NCBI RefSeq assembly: GCF_004337475.1
Contig: NZ_SJZJ01000017.1
Location: 58,283 to 122,282, forward strand
Source of the DNA: Nocardioides jejuensis
GTDB taxonomy: Bacteria; Actinomycetota; Actinomycetes; Propionibacteriales; Nocardioidaceae
Reading direction: 5' to 3'
Length of the DNA: 64,000 nt
Shown: one piece after another, positions 1 through 11,271 of the stretch
How positions within the stretch are numbered: the stretch's first letter is position 1
How the letters are laid out: every line of letters begins with the position of its first letter
Notes under the pieces: model-generated
Seen by the model: only the letters and a program-made list of their open reading frames with translations
What the model was told of the DNA's origin: nothing
Database searches by the model: none
Made by a program: the position numbers and the translations under genes

Positions 1-299
1 TCTGCCGCCGCCAGATGGGCGTCGAGGAACGCCGCGGTCTCGGGCATCGTGTCCGTGCCGTGCGTGACCACCACATGACGCCCCGGCAGGGCGTCGATCG
101 CCTGGCACAGCACCACGCGGTCGGCGTCAGTCATGTCGAGACTGTCCACGGCGAGCACGGGGGAGACGTCGTACGTCAGGTCGGTCAGGACGGGCGCGAG
201 CAGCGCGTCGACCGACGGCTCACCGATCTCGAGCTCGCCCGCCCGGGAGTAGATCTTGTCGATCGTGCCGCCCGTGGCGACGACGTGGATGTGCGGCAT
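1..299 (-). CDS. L-asparaginase, N-terminal part (runs off the window)
   Basis: The first 99 residues of a type I/II L-asparaginase, which hydrolyses L-asparagine to aspartate and ammonia. Both N-terminal signatures are visible: the nucleophile threonine in VATGGTIDK near residue 10 and the second motif THGTDTMPET near residue 80. No signal peptide is seen, so this looks cytoplasmic. The gene continues beyond base 1. The ATG at 299 is favoured because a -10-like TATCGT (307-312 on the minus strand) lies 7 nt upstream, a leaderless arrangement, and no earlier in-frame start exists before a stop codon. It is divergent from the lipoprotein gene at 361. Confidence 0.9.
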   Translation of the reverse strand, partial: MPHIHVVATGGTIDKIYSRAGELEIGEPSVDALLAPVLTDLTYDVSPVLAVDSLDMTDADRVVLCQAIDALPGRHVVVTHGTDTMPETAAFLDAHLAAA

Positions 300-360
300 G
301 TCGGCGACGATAGCGAGTGAAGCCTCCCACTCGGGCGCGGGTGTGGGTTAGCGTCCCGGC

Positions 361-1047
361 ATGGCACAGGACGGGGTGAGTCGGCGCGGCGTCGCGCCCG
401 GGCGCAGGGCGCTCGGCGTTGCGGCCGCGCTCAGCGTCCTCGCGCTCTCCGCCTGCGAGCCGCTGCTGGCGCCGTCTCCTGGCGTGTCCGCGGCGGACCG
501 GGCCCCGGCGCAGGGGAGTGGCAGCCCCTCCGCCACCTCGTCCGCTACCCCGCCAGTCCAGCACGAAGAGGTGTCACGCAACCGCGACCGGACGCTGTCG
601 CAGGCGCAGCTCTCGGCGATGACACAGGCGCGGATGAGCGTGAGCGACGGCGACATCATGCGGCAGCTGGCCAACACGGCCGAGCGGATCGCGCAGAACC
701 TTGCCGCCGGCGGCGGATCCGCACCCCAGCCCACGAGCGTCCAGCCGGGCACCAACCGGGCACTCGGCTATCACCTGCTGCTCGACTTCGGCTGGCCTGC
801 CTCGGAATGGCCCGCGCTCGACGCCCTCTGGCAGCGAGAGTCCGGCTGGAGCCAGGTCGCCGAGAACCGCTCGTCCGGCGCCTACGGCATCCCGCAATCA
901 CTGCCGGCCAGCAAGATGGCGGCGGTCGGAGCTGACTGGAAGACCAATCCGGAGACGCAGATCCGCTGGGGCCTGGCGTACATCGGCGCCAGGTACGGCA
1001 GCCCGCACGCCGCCTGGGCGCACTCGGAGAAGTTCGGCTGGTACTGA
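361..1047 (+). CDS. lipoprotein with C-terminal lytic-transglycosylase-like domain
   Basis: A 228-residue exported lipoprotein. The N-terminus has an Arg-rich n-region, a hydrophobic stretch and a lipobox ending LALSAC (Cys at about residue 32). Residues 35-130 are a low-complexity Ser/Pro/Ala linker. The C-terminal ~90 residues (LLLDFGWPASEWPALDALW, RESGW, GAYGIPQ, WGLAYI) match the SLT-like fold common in actinobacterial resuscitation or aggregation-promoting-factor type proteins. The Glu of RESGW is the expected catalytic acid. It probably cleaves peptidoglycan glycan strands at the outer membrane face. The start is leaderless: TAGCGT (349-354) ends 6 nt before the ATG. Confidence 0.8.
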   Translation: MAQDGVSRRGVAPGRRALGVAAALSVLALSACEPLLAPSPGVSAADRAPAQGSGSPSATSSATPPVQHEEVSRNRDRTLSQAQLSAMTQARMSVSDGDIMRQLANTAERIAQNLAAGGGSAPQPTSVQPGTNRALGYHLLLDFGWPASEWPALDALWQRESGWSQVAENRSSGAYGIPQSLPASKMAAVGADWKTNPETQIRWGLAYIGARYGSPHAAWAHSEKFGWY

Positions 1048-1089
1048 TGCCTGTCTAGCGTGACGACTAGACGTTACGTCAACCTGTCG

Positions 1090-1443
1090 TCAGGCTGGCT
1101 GCCACAGCTCGAGTCGATTGCCCGCAGGGTCGTTGATCCAGGCGAAGCGGCCCACTCCGTCCATCTCCTGGATCTCGCCGATTCTGTGAGAGCCGTTCTG
1201 AGCCAACTGCGCGAGCATCGCGTCCAGATCGGCGACCCGGAAGTTGAGCATGACCTGCTGGGCGCGCGCACCGAAGTAATCCGTGTCAGCGGGGAACGCC
1301 GCCACGACGGTCGGCCCGGATTCCTGCGTCCAGACGCCGTACGCCGCCATGTCGATGCCCAGCACGTCGCGGTACCACGCTGTCAGCGCGTCAGGATCCT
1401 CAGCGCGCACGAAGAAACCACCGATGCCGAGTACGCGTTCCAT
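1090..1443 (-). CDS. VOC (glyoxalase/bleomycin-resistance) family protein
   Basis: A single vicinal-oxygen-chelate domain of 117 residues (MERVLGIGGFFVRAEDPDAL... WINDPAGNRLELWQPA). The pattern of an N-terminal beta-strand, W-Y-R-D-x-L-G, and a final D-P-x-G-N-x-x-E-L-W is typical of the family. It is a stand-alone glyoxalase-like enzyme or binding protein of unknown substrate. A GTG start at 1491 would add 16 residues. The ATG at 1443 is preferred because CAGAAT lies 7 nt upstream (leaderless -10) and the protein then begins where the domain begins. Confidence 0.75.
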   Translation of the reverse strand: MERVLGIGGFFVRAEDPDALTAWYRDVLGIDMAAYGVWTQESGPTVVAAFPADTDYFGARAQQVMLNFRVADLDAMLAQLAQNGSHRIGEIQEMDGVGRFAWINDPAGNRLELWQPA

Positions 1444-1506
1444 GAGAGCGATTCTGACAGCGGGGTCCGACAACAGCCCCTCCCGACGCACATCATGATT
1501 GTTCCG

Positions 1507-1520
1507 ATAATGGACATTAT
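1507..1520. promoter_or_regulatory. AT-rich palindrome between divergent genes
   Basis: ATAATG-GA-CATTAT is a perfect 6-bp inverted repeat with a 2-bp centre. It lies in an AT-rich patch that is unusual for this genome, between the VOC gene and the cyclophilin gene. It could be an operator or part of a promoter. No neighbouring regulator gene suggests a binding protein. Confidence 0.35.
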
Positions 1521-1584
1521 GTCATTACGCATACGTGGAAGAGCCTCGTCGTACGCCGAACCCCTCCCCGCTACAGTCACCGGC

Positions 1585-2259
1585 ATGCTGACCCGTACGG
1601 CGCTGGCCGCCGCTTCGCTCGTCCTGATTCCGGCTGCTGCACTCACTGCGTGCGGCAGCGACACCGACGCCCAGAAGGCGCCGACGTCGGCTGGCGATGC
1701 GACGTGCTCGTACCCGTCGTCCGGACAGGCTGCGCGCGACGTCAAGGCCCCCAGCTCGGAGCCGACCGTCGACAACGCCGTCTCTGCCACCATCAAGACG
1801 AACGTCGGCGACCTGGGCATCACCCTCGACGGCAAGGCGACGCCCTGCACGGTCAACTCGTTCCTGTCTCTCGCGAAGCAGGGCTTCTACGACGACACGT
1901 CGTGTCCGCGACTCGCGAACACCCCGGGCTTCGGCATGCTCCAGTGCGGCGACCCGACCGGCACGACGAGTGGCGGCCCGGGCTACACGATTCCGGACGA
2001 GATCACCGGCAAGGAGACCTACCCCGCGGGCACCATCGCGATGGCCAACACCGGCCAGCCCGACTCCGGTGGCTCGCAGTTCTTCCTCGTCTTCGCCGAC
2101 AGCAGCCTGACCCCCGACTACACGGTCTTCGGCCACCTCGACGCTGCCGCGATCAAGATCCTCAAGGGCGTTGGCGCGAAGGGCGACGACGGCTCCAACC
2201 CGTACGGCGGCGGCAAGCCGAACCAGCCGGTCACCATCACGGACGTCGTCGTCAGCTGA
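1585..2259 (+). CDS. peptidyl-prolyl cis-trans isomerase lipoprotein (cyclophilin)
   Basis: A 224-residue cyclophilin-type PPIase anchored outside the membrane. The N-terminus MLTRTALAAASLVLIPAAAL ends in a lipobox LTAC. The catalytic domain starts near residue 75 (IKTNVGDLGITLDG) and carries the family features C-T-V-N-S-F, GFYDDTSCPR, and G-G-S-Q-F-F-L-V-F near residue 170. It should catalyse prolyl isomerisation during folding of exported proteins. The reading frame is open far upstream across the antisense VOC gene, but the ATG at 1585 follows TACAGT (1572-1577) by 7 nt, a leaderless promoter, and places the signal peptide correctly. Confidence 0.9.
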   Translation: MLTRTALAAASLVLIPAAALTACGSDTDAQKAPTSAGDATCSYPSSGQAARDVKAPSSEPTVDNAVSATIKTNVGDLGITLDGKATPCTVNSFLSLAKQGFYDDTSCPRLANTPGFGMLQCGDPTGTTSGGPGYTIPDEITGKETYPAGTIAMANTGQPDSGGSQFFLVFADSSLTPDYTVFGHLDAAAIKILKGVGAKGDDGSNPYGGGKPNQPVTITDVVVS

Positions 2260-2288
2260 CACGCGCAGCAGGCTGGGCGAAGCCCGTC

Positions 2289-2702
2289 TCAGCGCATCAC
2301 GACCGGCTCTCCCGTCTCCACAGTGCGGCTGACGGTGCAGAGCCGGTCGTGCGTCCGCTGGATCGCTGACGGCAGTACGGCGCGGGCCGCGTCGCCGTCG
2401 GGCCCCTCGGGGAACTCGACCTCGAAGGTGACCGTCAGCTCGGTCATCCGGGTGCCGGTCTCGTCACGCACCTTCTCCCCCTCGGCCTTCACGCGGAACG
2501 TCGTCGCCGTCGCGCGCCGCGCCGTGATGGGGTCGACGGTCACAGCCGCACACCCCGCAAGTGCCGCAAGCAGCAGCTCGACCGGCGTGAAGTCCGGGTC
2601 ATCACCGCCGCCGAGGGTGACGACTCCCCCGCGCGCGTTGGTGGCGCGAAAGCGCGCCGGCCCGATCTTCTCCAGCTCGACCTCACGATGCGTGTCACTC
2701 AT
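2289..2702 (-). CDS. OsmC/Ohr family protein
   Basis: A 137-residue OsmC-like protein, a family of thiol peroxidases that reduce organic hydroperoxides in the cytoplasm. The two expected cysteines are present, one in LLAALAGCAAVTV (about residue 51) and one in RLCTVSRTVETG (about residue 122). The gene is convergent with the cyclophilin gene (29 bp between them), with a weak GGGC-GAA-GCCC hairpin there. The start ATG has TACTGT 6 nt upstream on the minus strand, so it is probably leaderless. Confidence 0.88.
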   Translation of the reverse strand: MSDTHREVELEKIGPARFRATNARGGVVTLGGGDDPDFTPVELLLAALAGCAAVTVDPITARRATATTFRVKAEGEKVRDETGTRMTELTVTFEVEFPEGPDGDAARAVLPSAIQRTHDRLCTVSRTVETGEPVVMR

Positions 2703-2776
2703 GAGGCGACAGTACGCGGACGGCCGCGGCCCCCAGGCGGGAGTCGCGGCCGTCGTACGTCGTCGGTGCGGTGTGG

Positions 2777-3181
2777 TCAGTCGACCGGGATCTTGAAGAC
2801 CTGGCCCGGGAAGATGAGGTCCGGATTCTCGATGTGGTTGATCCGCGCGATCTCGTGCCAGTCGGCGCCGAAGCGGGCGCCGATCTCGGACAGGGTGTCG
2901 CCGGAGACGACGGTGTACTCCTTGAACCGCTTCTTCGGCTTCACCGGCTCGTCGACGTGCGGAGCTGCCTTGGGCTCGTCGGCCTTCGGCTCGATGTGCG
3001 GCGCCGGCGCTGCCTGCGGCTGCTCCGGAGTGCTCTGCCCGGCGTCGTGTGCGGCGTCGTCCGCCTTCTGACGTGCGGCATCCGCCTGCTCCTGCGCCTT
3101 CGCCGCGGCGTCACGCGCCGCATCGGCGATCTCGCCCTTGGAGTTGGTCAGCCCGTCCTTGATCTTGTCCCAGAGGCCCAT
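2777..3181 (-). CDS. LysM domain protein with charged helical N-terminus
   Basis: A 134-residue protein beginning MGLWDKIKDGLTNSKGEI. Residues 1-45 form an Ala/Asp/Lys-rich helix or coiled coil, residues 46-80 are a Pro/Ala/Glu linker, and the C-terminal ~50 residues are a LysM module (YTVVSGDTLSEIGARFG...INHIENPDLIFPGQVFKIP). No signal peptide is seen, as in the YgaU/XkdP type of cytoplasmic LysM proteins, so peptidoglycan binding is not assured. The ATG at 3181 is preferred over a longer start at 3226 because the protein family begins with GLWDK. Confidence 0.8.
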   Translation of the reverse strand: MGLWDKIKDGLTNSKGEIADAARDAAAKAQEQADAARQKADDAAHDAGQSTPEQPQAAPAPHIEPKADEPKAAPHVDEPVKPKKRFKEYTVVSGDTLSEIGARFGADWHEIARINHIENPDLIFPGQVFKIPVD

Positions 3182-3319
3182 GGTCCCTGCTCGCTTCCTC
3201 GAGAGCGGCCGACGCACCCGATGCACGCCGGCCCAGCGGGGCCGACCCTACCCCGCCCTCTCCCCCGCACCCCGGCGTGTGCGCGGAGTTCTGTCGGTGG
3301 TCACTGTTTGGATGGCAGC

Positions 3320-4690
3320 ATGCTCCTGATCGGTCTCCTCCTCGGCCTTCTCGTCGGCGCAGCCCTGGGCTGGCTCGCGGCTCGCGTGCTCTCTGTCTCC
3401 GCGCCGGGCACTGTCGTCGAGGACCCGGAGATCGCCGCCGCCCGTCACCGGGCTGACGTTGCCGCGATCCGCCAGGAGGAGTCCGAGGCCCGCGCAACGC
3501 TCCAGGCCGATGTCGCGCACGCGGAGGCGACGGTCAGCGGCCTGCGCGACACGGTGGCCGGGCTCCAGCAGGCCCTGAGCACTGCTCGCGACGACCACCG
3601 CGCGCTCCTCGAGACGCAGCGCCGTGACCAGCTGGAGCGTGAGCGTGCCGAGAGCGCGCAGGCTCAGGTCCTCAAGACAGTCGCCCCCGTTGCTCAGCAG
3701 CTGCGAGCGATGCAGCAGCAGGTCAACGATCTGGAGAAGCAGCGCTCGCTGCAGCACGGCGAGCTTGCCGAGCAGATCCGCACCACCCGGCGTTCGGCCG
3801 AGGAGTCACGCAAGGCGGCCGACACCCTGGCCTCGGCGCTGGGCAACAACGCGACCCGTGGCTACTGGGGAGAGACGCAGCTCAAGACGCTCGTCGAGTC
3901 TGCGGGGCTCCTCCCCCGCGTCGACTTCACGACGCAGGCATCGATCACCGCGGATTCCGGCGCCCGCCGCCCGGACATGGTGGTCAACCTGCCGGGTGGC
4001 AAGCAGATGGCCGTCGACGCCAAGGCGCCGTACTCGTCCTTCGTCGAGGCGTTCCGCGAGTCGGTCGACCCCGGCGAGCGCCAGCGACTCCTCGTGGACC
4101 ACGCGAAGAAGATCCGCGGTCATGTCGACGCCCTGTCCGGCAAGACCTACTGGACCGGCCTCGAGGCCAGTCCGGAGTTCACGGTCGCCTTCATCCCCAA
4201 CGAGCAGCTGCTCAGCTCTGCCCTCGAGGTCGACCCTTCCCTGCTCGAGTATGCGTTTGCCAAGGGCGTCGTGCTGGCCACCCCCGCCAACCTCTGGGCC
4301 GTGCTCAAGACCGTCGCCTACACCTGGCGTCAGGACGTCCTCACCGAGGATGCCAAGCGCCTCTTCGACCTCGGCCAGGAGCTCTACCGCCGGATCTGCA
4401 CGCTCGCTGGCCACGCCGAGAAGATGCGTAGCTCGCTGGAGAGCGCCGTGGGCCACTACAACGCGTTCGCGAGCTCGCTCGAGACCCGCGTCCTGGTGAC
4501 TGCTCGCAAGCTCGACCAGGTCGACGAGGGGAAGCTCCTCCCCTCCCCCACGCTCATCGACAAGACGCCGAAGCGGATCGTCGCGACCGACTTCGAGGCG
4601 CTGCGCGAGGTGTCCCGCGACGAGCTTCCGCTCCACCTCGAGGACGCGGTCGAGGCCGAGATCGTCGACGACACCTCAGCGGCCGGCTAG
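3320..4690 (+). CDS. rmuC: RmuC family DNA recombination protein
   Basis: A 456-residue RmuC homologue. Residues 1-25 are a single membrane anchor (MLLIGLLLGLLVGAALGWLA), residues ~45-170 are a long coiled coil, and the C-terminal half is the RmuC nuclease-like domain (RGYWGETQLKTLVESAGL, MAVDAKAPYSSF, ATPANLWAVLKTVAYTWRQ). RmuC limits inversion between short inverted repeats in E. coli, and its exact activity is uncertain. The ATG at 3320 is chosen within a longer open frame because it begins the hydrophobic anchor and has GGATGG just upstream. A 14-bp palindrome, GCCGGCTAGCCGGC (4682-4695), spans its stop codon. Confidence 0.9.
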   Translation: MLLIGLLLGLLVGAALGWLAARVLSVSAPGTVVEDPEIAAARHRADVAAIRQEESEARATLQADVAHAEATVSGLRDTVAGLQQALSTARDDHRALLETQRRDQLERERAESAQAQVLKTVAPVAQQLRAMQQQVNDLEKQRSLQHGELAEQIRTTRRSAEESRKAADTLASALGNNATRGYWGETQLKTLVESAGLLPRVDFTTQASITADSGARRPDMVVNLPGGKQMAVDAKAPYSSFVEAFRESVDPGERQRLLVDHAKKIRGHVDALSGKTYWTGLEASPEFTVAFIPNEQLLSSALEVDPSLLEYAFAKGVVLATPANLWAVLKTVAYTWRQDVLTEDAKRLFDLGQELYRRICTLAGHAEKMRSSLESAVGHYNAFASSLETRVLVTARKLDQVDEGKLLPSPTLIDKTPKRIVATDFEALREVSRDELPLHLEDAVEAEIVDDTSAAG

Positions 4691-4701
4691 CCGGCAGGGG
4701 G

Positions 4702-5385
4702 TCAGAAGACCGGGAAGTGAGCCGGGGCGAGCAGCAGGAAGGCCGTGATCAGGCCGATTCCGAGCAGCCACACCAGCAGCCGCGCGAAACGTCGACGACC
4801 ACGACCACGCCGCGCCGACATGCGTGCGGCGCCGCGGCGCCGGAGCTCACGCTCCTCGAGCTTGTCGGCGAAGACACGCAGCGTCGGGTCGTCCGGAGCA
4901 CGCCAACCCGGGAGTGCCTCACCCTCCGGCGGCGCAAGAGCGACCGCACTCAGGACTGCTTCGGCGGCGACGCGCTGCGTCGGCAGGGTCGGCGCAGGGT
5001 GCTGCACGAAGGCAGCAGGAGCGGAAGGGGCAGTCGGCGCTGCCGACGCGGCAGGAGCGGGCGCCACGGGCGCTGCGGGCGCAACCGGCGCCTCCATCGC
5101 GGCAGGCGCCGAGACGTCGGGGGATGCCGGCACGCTCACCGGGACAGCAACCTGGACAGGCGCCGCAGCAGGTGCCGGCACCGTGACAGCGGACGGAGCA
5201 GGCGTCTCCAGAAGCGGCGCCGTGATCACGGGGATGTTGCCCGTGAGGTGGCTCCAGTCCTGGGGCGGCGGCACGGGAGCGCCGAAGGGAATCCGGCACA
5301 GGGTGCACTTCACGGCGTCCGCCGGCGACAACGTGCCGCACCACTCGCAGCGCTTCTCGTCCACGGTTGTCGTCGCTCCTCCCAT
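4702..5385 (-). CDS. zinc-ribbon protein with Pro/Ala linker and C-terminal membrane helix
   Basis: A 227-residue protein that I do not recognise as a named family. The N-terminus holds a zinc ribbon with two CxxC knuckles (C-E-W-C near residue 13 and C-T-L-C near residue 27). Residues 55-145 are a repetitive Ala/Pro/Val linker. A conserved-looking LPGWRAPDDPTLRVFADKLEERELRRRGAARM segment follows (read as two halves), then an Arg-rich stretch and a single transmembrane helix (LLVWLLGIGLITAFLLLA) at the extreme C-terminus. The topology suggests a tail-anchored cytoplasmic protein. It is convergent with rmuC, 11 bp apart. Confidence 0.7.
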   Translation of the reverse strand: MGGATTTVDEKRCEWCGTLSPADAVKCTLCRIPFGAPVPPPQDWSHLTGNIPVITAPLLETPAPSAVTVPAPAAAPVQVAVPVSVPASPDVSAPAAMEAPVAPAAPVAPAPAASAAPTAPSAPAAFVQHPAPTLPTQRVAAEAVLSAVALAPPEGEALPGWRAPDDPTLRVFADKLEERELRRRGAARMSARRGRGRRRFARLLVWLLGIGLITAFLLLAPAHFPVF

Positions 5386-5542
5386 GATTTGCCCAGCTGA
5401 AGAATAGACGGATCTGCCACCCCAGTTGTGCCGTTTCCGGGCGAAACCCACCACCAGAACCTTGGATGTCCAACCTCTATGCACCGGGGCTACTCGCCAG
5501 TATCTTGCGGATGTAATCCTCGTCACATCTCAGGAGTTGTTG

Positions 5543-6757
5543 ATGCGTCTTACCCGAGCAATGGCCAGTGCCTGCGGCACCGCCACCATCGTCGTGGCCG
5601 GCCTGACGGCGGTCCCCTCCCCTGCCCTGGCTGACGGTCCAGGTGTCGGGTCGCCCTGGATCGTCTCCGTCGGCGATTCGTACATCTCGGGCGAGGCTGG
5701 CCGCTGGGCCGGCAACACCAACAATGGCGAGACGCTCCACGACGCCGGCGGCAGCGCGACGTACTTCGACAATGCCAACCACACCGCGGAGGTGATCAAC
5801 CGCTGCCACCGCGCGTGGACCGCGGAGATCAACATCGGCCGTGGGGTGAACTCCACCAACCTGGCCTGCTCCGGAGCGAAGACCGCCACGGTTGCCTCGG
5901 ACGGCAGCGGCAACTTCAAGCCCGGCCTCGACTTCTACAACGGGTCCGCCGGTCAGGGCCAGGCGCTCATGCTCCAGAACTTCGCCAGCACGCACAACGT
6001 GAAGATGGTCGCCGTCTCCATCGGCGGCAACGACTTCAACTTCGCCGGCATCGTCCAGCAGTGCGTGACCGACTTCCTGGGTTCGCCGACCTGGTTCAAG
6101 GACTACTGCAAGGACGACTCGATCGTGACCAACGCGATGTCCTCGTCCAACGTGAGCGCGCGGCGGGCCGACATCAAGAACGCGTTCCTCAACATCCGCA
6201 CGGCCATGCGCAACGCGGGGTACGCCGACAACAGCTGGACGCTCCTCGTCCAGAACTACATGTCGCCGCTCCCCAACGGCTCGGGCATCCGTTACTCCGA
6301 GAGCGGCTACTCCCGGCAGAACACCGGCGGCTGCGGCTTCTGGAATGCCGACGCCGACTACGCGAACGCGACCCTGCTCCCGACCATCAACAACGCCGTC
6401 TTCGGAGCCGCCACCGATGCCGGGCTGACCAACGTGAAGACGCTCAACCTGAGCAGTGCGTTCAACGGCCGCCGGCTCTGCGAGAGCACCGTCGGTCTCC
6501 TCGAGGAGAAGGGCCTGAGCAGCTGGCAGTCGGCGGGAGCCGTCGACCAGACCGAGTGGATCAACACCATCCGCACCGCCACCGCGACAGGCAACTACTA
6601 CATCCAGGAGTCCCTGCACCCGAACTACTGGGGACAGGGAGCACTCTCCAACTGCGTCGCCCAGGCGTACAACGCAGGCACCCCGCGGGGCGGCACCTGC
6701 GTGCGGGGCGCCAACGGCCTCAACGCATACGGCGAGCCGAACATGTCGCTGAACTGA
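5543..6757 (+). CDS. secreted SGNH/GDSL hydrolase (esterase/lipase)
   Basis: A 404-residue exported hydrolase. The signal peptide (residues 1-30) ends in PSPALA before DGPG. The mature enzyme carries the SGNH blocks: block I GDSYISGE with nucleophile Ser46, block III SIGGNDFNF, and block V ESLHPNYWGQGA with the catalytic His. Several cysteines suggest disulphides, as in Streptomyces extracellular GDSL lipases. Expected activity is ester hydrolysis of lipids or polysaccharide acyl groups outside the cell. The start ATG follows AGGAG (5532-5536) at good spacing. It is divergent from the zinc-ribbon gene. Confidence 0.9.
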   Translation: MRLTRAMASACGTATIVVAGLTAVPSPALADGPGVGSPWIVSVGDSYISGEAGRWAGNTNNGETLHDAGGSATYFDNANHTAEVINRCHRAWTAEINIGRGVNSTNLACSGAKTATVASDGSGNFKPGLDFYNGSAGQGQALMLQNFASTHNVKMVAVSIGGNDFNFAGIVQQCVTDFLGSPTWFKDYCKDDSIVTNAMSSSNVSARRADIKNAFLNIRTAMRNAGYADNSWTLLVQNYMSPLPNGSGIRYSESGYSRQNTGGCGFWNADADYANATLLPTINNAVFGAATDAGLTNVKTLNLSSAFNGRRLCESTVGLLEEKGLSSWQSAGAVDQTEWINTIRTATATGNYYIQESLHPNYWGQGALSNCVAQAYNAGTPRGGTCVRGANGLNAYGEPNMSLN

Positions 6758-6771
6758 TACCGCCCCACGCC

Positions 6772-6865
6772 GAGACGGGCCTTGTGCACGGGAAATTCCC
6801 GGCACAAGGCCCGTCTCACGTGGGCACAAGGCCCGTGTCGCCGGGGCACGAGCCCCGTCTCGGCG
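6772..6865. repeat. 16-bp inverted repeat plus tandem partial copies; bidirectional terminator
   Basis: GAGACGGGCCTTGTGC (6772-6787) pairs perfectly with GCACAAGGCCCGTCTC (6802-6817), around an inner GGGAA-A-TTCCC palindrome. Two further degenerate copies of the right arm follow (6823-6839 and about 6845-6862), giving a tandem array with a ~21-nt period. It sits between the convergent esterase and gcvP genes and can act as a terminator in both directions, but the extra copies suggest an interspersed repeat element. Confidence 0.7.
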
Positions 6866-6868
6866 GAG

Positions 6869-9790
<2,922 letters not shown>

Positions 9791-9840
9791 CGGAAGCGTC
9801 CCCACGGGACGGGTCGGTCTCGCCTCCCCCTCTGTCACGC

Positions 9841-9955
9841 CGGTGCACAGCGCTCCAGAGTTGCCTCAGTCCGCACGGTCCCTGGCGCCTGAGAGGTTCC
9901 GGGGAGGAATTGCCCCTTCGGCGCTCCGCTGACGCGGAGACTCTCCCGCGCGGTG
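9841..9955 (-). promoter_or_regulatory. glycine riboswitch upstream of gcvP
   Basis: Reading the minus strand, the leader contains the glycine-aptamer signatures in order: GGGAGAG (9947-9941), CGCCGAAGGGGCAA (about 9924-9911), CCTCTCAGGCGCC (about 9899-9887), AGGGACC and GCGGAC, then ACTCTGGAG (9862-9854). The spacing fits one aptamer; I do not see a second full copy. It lies 50-165 nt before the gcvP ATG, so it should turn gcvP on when glycine is abundant. Only the family consensus known to me was used; a covariance-model search was not run. Confidence 0.85.
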
Positions 9956-9988
9956 TCAGCAGCGGGGAAAGATTACCTCAGGCCGGCG

Positions 9989-11194
9989 TCAGGAGTGGTC
10001 GTGACCGGCGTGCCGGACACGCGCCCGCTCCTCGGCGTACCTGACGGTCTCGAAGCCGGCGAGCAGCCAGACGAGGACGGCGAGGAGCACCACCTGCGCG
10101 AGAGCCGGAACGTCGCCCGAGACAGCCCAACCGATCGCCACCAGGACGACGAGCCCCGCACGCGGCTTGCTGAAGATCCGGAGGGTGCGCAGCTTGAACC
10201 CGATGTGCGCGAGCAGATACAGGATCACGCCGCCGAAGAGTGCCGCCGCCGCGATCGTGCCGAGCGGCTCGGAGAGATCGTGGTGCGCCGGGTCGCCGAC
10301 GTACGCCATCGCCTTCTTCAGACCGAGGGCCAGCAGGGCGATGCCCGCGATCATCGGGAGGTGCAGGAGCGAGTACGCGTCGCGTGCCAGCGAGACCGAC
10401 CGGCCCTCGCGCAGGACCGCCGCGAGCGCCTCCTCACCCTTGATCGCACTGATGTCGAAGTAGATCCACCACAGGCCCGCGGCGAGGGCGATGCCCGCGA
10501 GCGCGGCGCCGACGATCGGCCACGAGATCGGCAGGTCGTTGGTGCCCACGCCGATCGCCACGATCGACTCGCCGAGGGCGATGATCACCATCAGGCCGTG
10601 GCGTTCGGCGAAGTGCCCCGCGGAGCGCAGCCGCCAGCCCCGGGCACCGCCGAGGAACGTGCCGCCGTAGTCCGACACCACGGCCCCGAGCCAGAAGAAC
10701 GTGCGGTGCACCTCGTCGTGGGTGACAGCGCCGAGGACGAGGAAGCCCGTGCTGAGCAGGATGGTCGGGAAGAACCTGATCAGCTGACGACGCAGGCCCT
10801 GGTCATCACGCGCGTAGGCCCAGAAGAGCAGCAGATGCGTGATCCGGAAGGCGAAGTAGCCGGCCGCGATGACGTAGGGCCCCGACAGCCCGCCGTCGAG
10901 GTCGTGGAAAGACTCCGGGATCGCCAGCGCCACCAGGAACATCACCGACATGGCGAGCATCAGGATCAGCCGGATCTCGCCCTCATCCGCGCGCACGAGG
11001 TTGCAGAGCCACGAGTAGCCCACCCAGCCCCACCAGAAGAGGGCCAGCACGAGCATCCCCTGAGCAATGGCCAGCCAGCGCAACGGATCGTTGTGCGCCA
11101 TGAACGCGGTGACCTGGGTCAGCGCGAAGACGAAGACGAGGTCGAAGAAGAGCTCGAGGGGTGTCGCCGACTGGTGTTCTTCGGTGCGCTCCAT
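9989..11194 (-). CDS. ltrA: low temperature requirement protein A (LtrA) family membrane protein
   Basis: A 401-residue polytopic membrane protein of the LtrA family, opening with the signature ATPLELFFDLVFVFALTQVTAF. About ten to twelve hydrophobic segments are visible, with conserved E-R-H-G-L-M-V-I-I-A-L-G-E-S-I near residue 200. The family was named for a Listeria gene needed at low temperature and has no settled function. The C-terminus is His-rich (HAGHDHS). It is on the minus strand upstream of the gcvP riboswitch, with ~200 nt between, and is probably a separate transcription unit. Confidence 0.88.
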   Translation of the reverse strand: MERTEEHQSATPLELFFDLVFVFALTQVTAFMAHNDPLRWLAIAQGMLVLALFWWGWVGYSWLCNLVRADEGEIRLILMLAMSVMFLVALAIPESFHDLDGGLSGPYVIAAGYFAFRITHLLLFWAYARDDQGLRRQLIRFFPTILLSTGFLVLGAVTHDEVHRTFFWLGAVVSDYGGTFLGGARGWRLRSAGHFAERHGLMVIIALGESIVAIGVGTNDLPISWPIVGAALAGIALAAGLWWIYFDISAIKGEEALAAVLREGRSVSLARDAYSLLHLPMIAGIALLALGLKKAMAYVGDPAHHDLSEPLGTIAAAALFGGVILYLLAHIGFKLRTLRIFSKPRAGLVVLVAIGWAVSGDVPALAQVVLLAVLVWLLAGFETVRYAEERARVRHAGHDHS

Positions 11195-11208
11195 GGCGCC
11201 AAAGACTA

Positions 11209-11240
11209 ACGGCCCGCTCCCCTGTCGGGGTGCGGGCCGT
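11209..11240 (-). terminator. rho-independent terminator of the MerR gene
   Basis: A 14-bp stem with one mismatch (ACGGCCCGC... pairing with ...GCGGGCCGT) and a 4-nt loop. On the minus strand the stem is followed by TTAGTCTTT. It separates the MerR gene from ltrA. Confidence 0.75.
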
Positions 11241-11271
11241 CGGCCAGAGACGATGTCGGGATCGGCGGAGG

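Noticed and set aside
1060..1584. Possible N-terminal extension of the cyclophilin gene
   Set aside because: The extra frame is antisense to the VOC gene. The lipobox signal and leaderless promoter fix the start at 1585.
6802..6865. Tandem repeats considered as a CRISPR array
   Set aside because: The copies are few and degenerate, spacers are only a few nt, and no cas genes are near.
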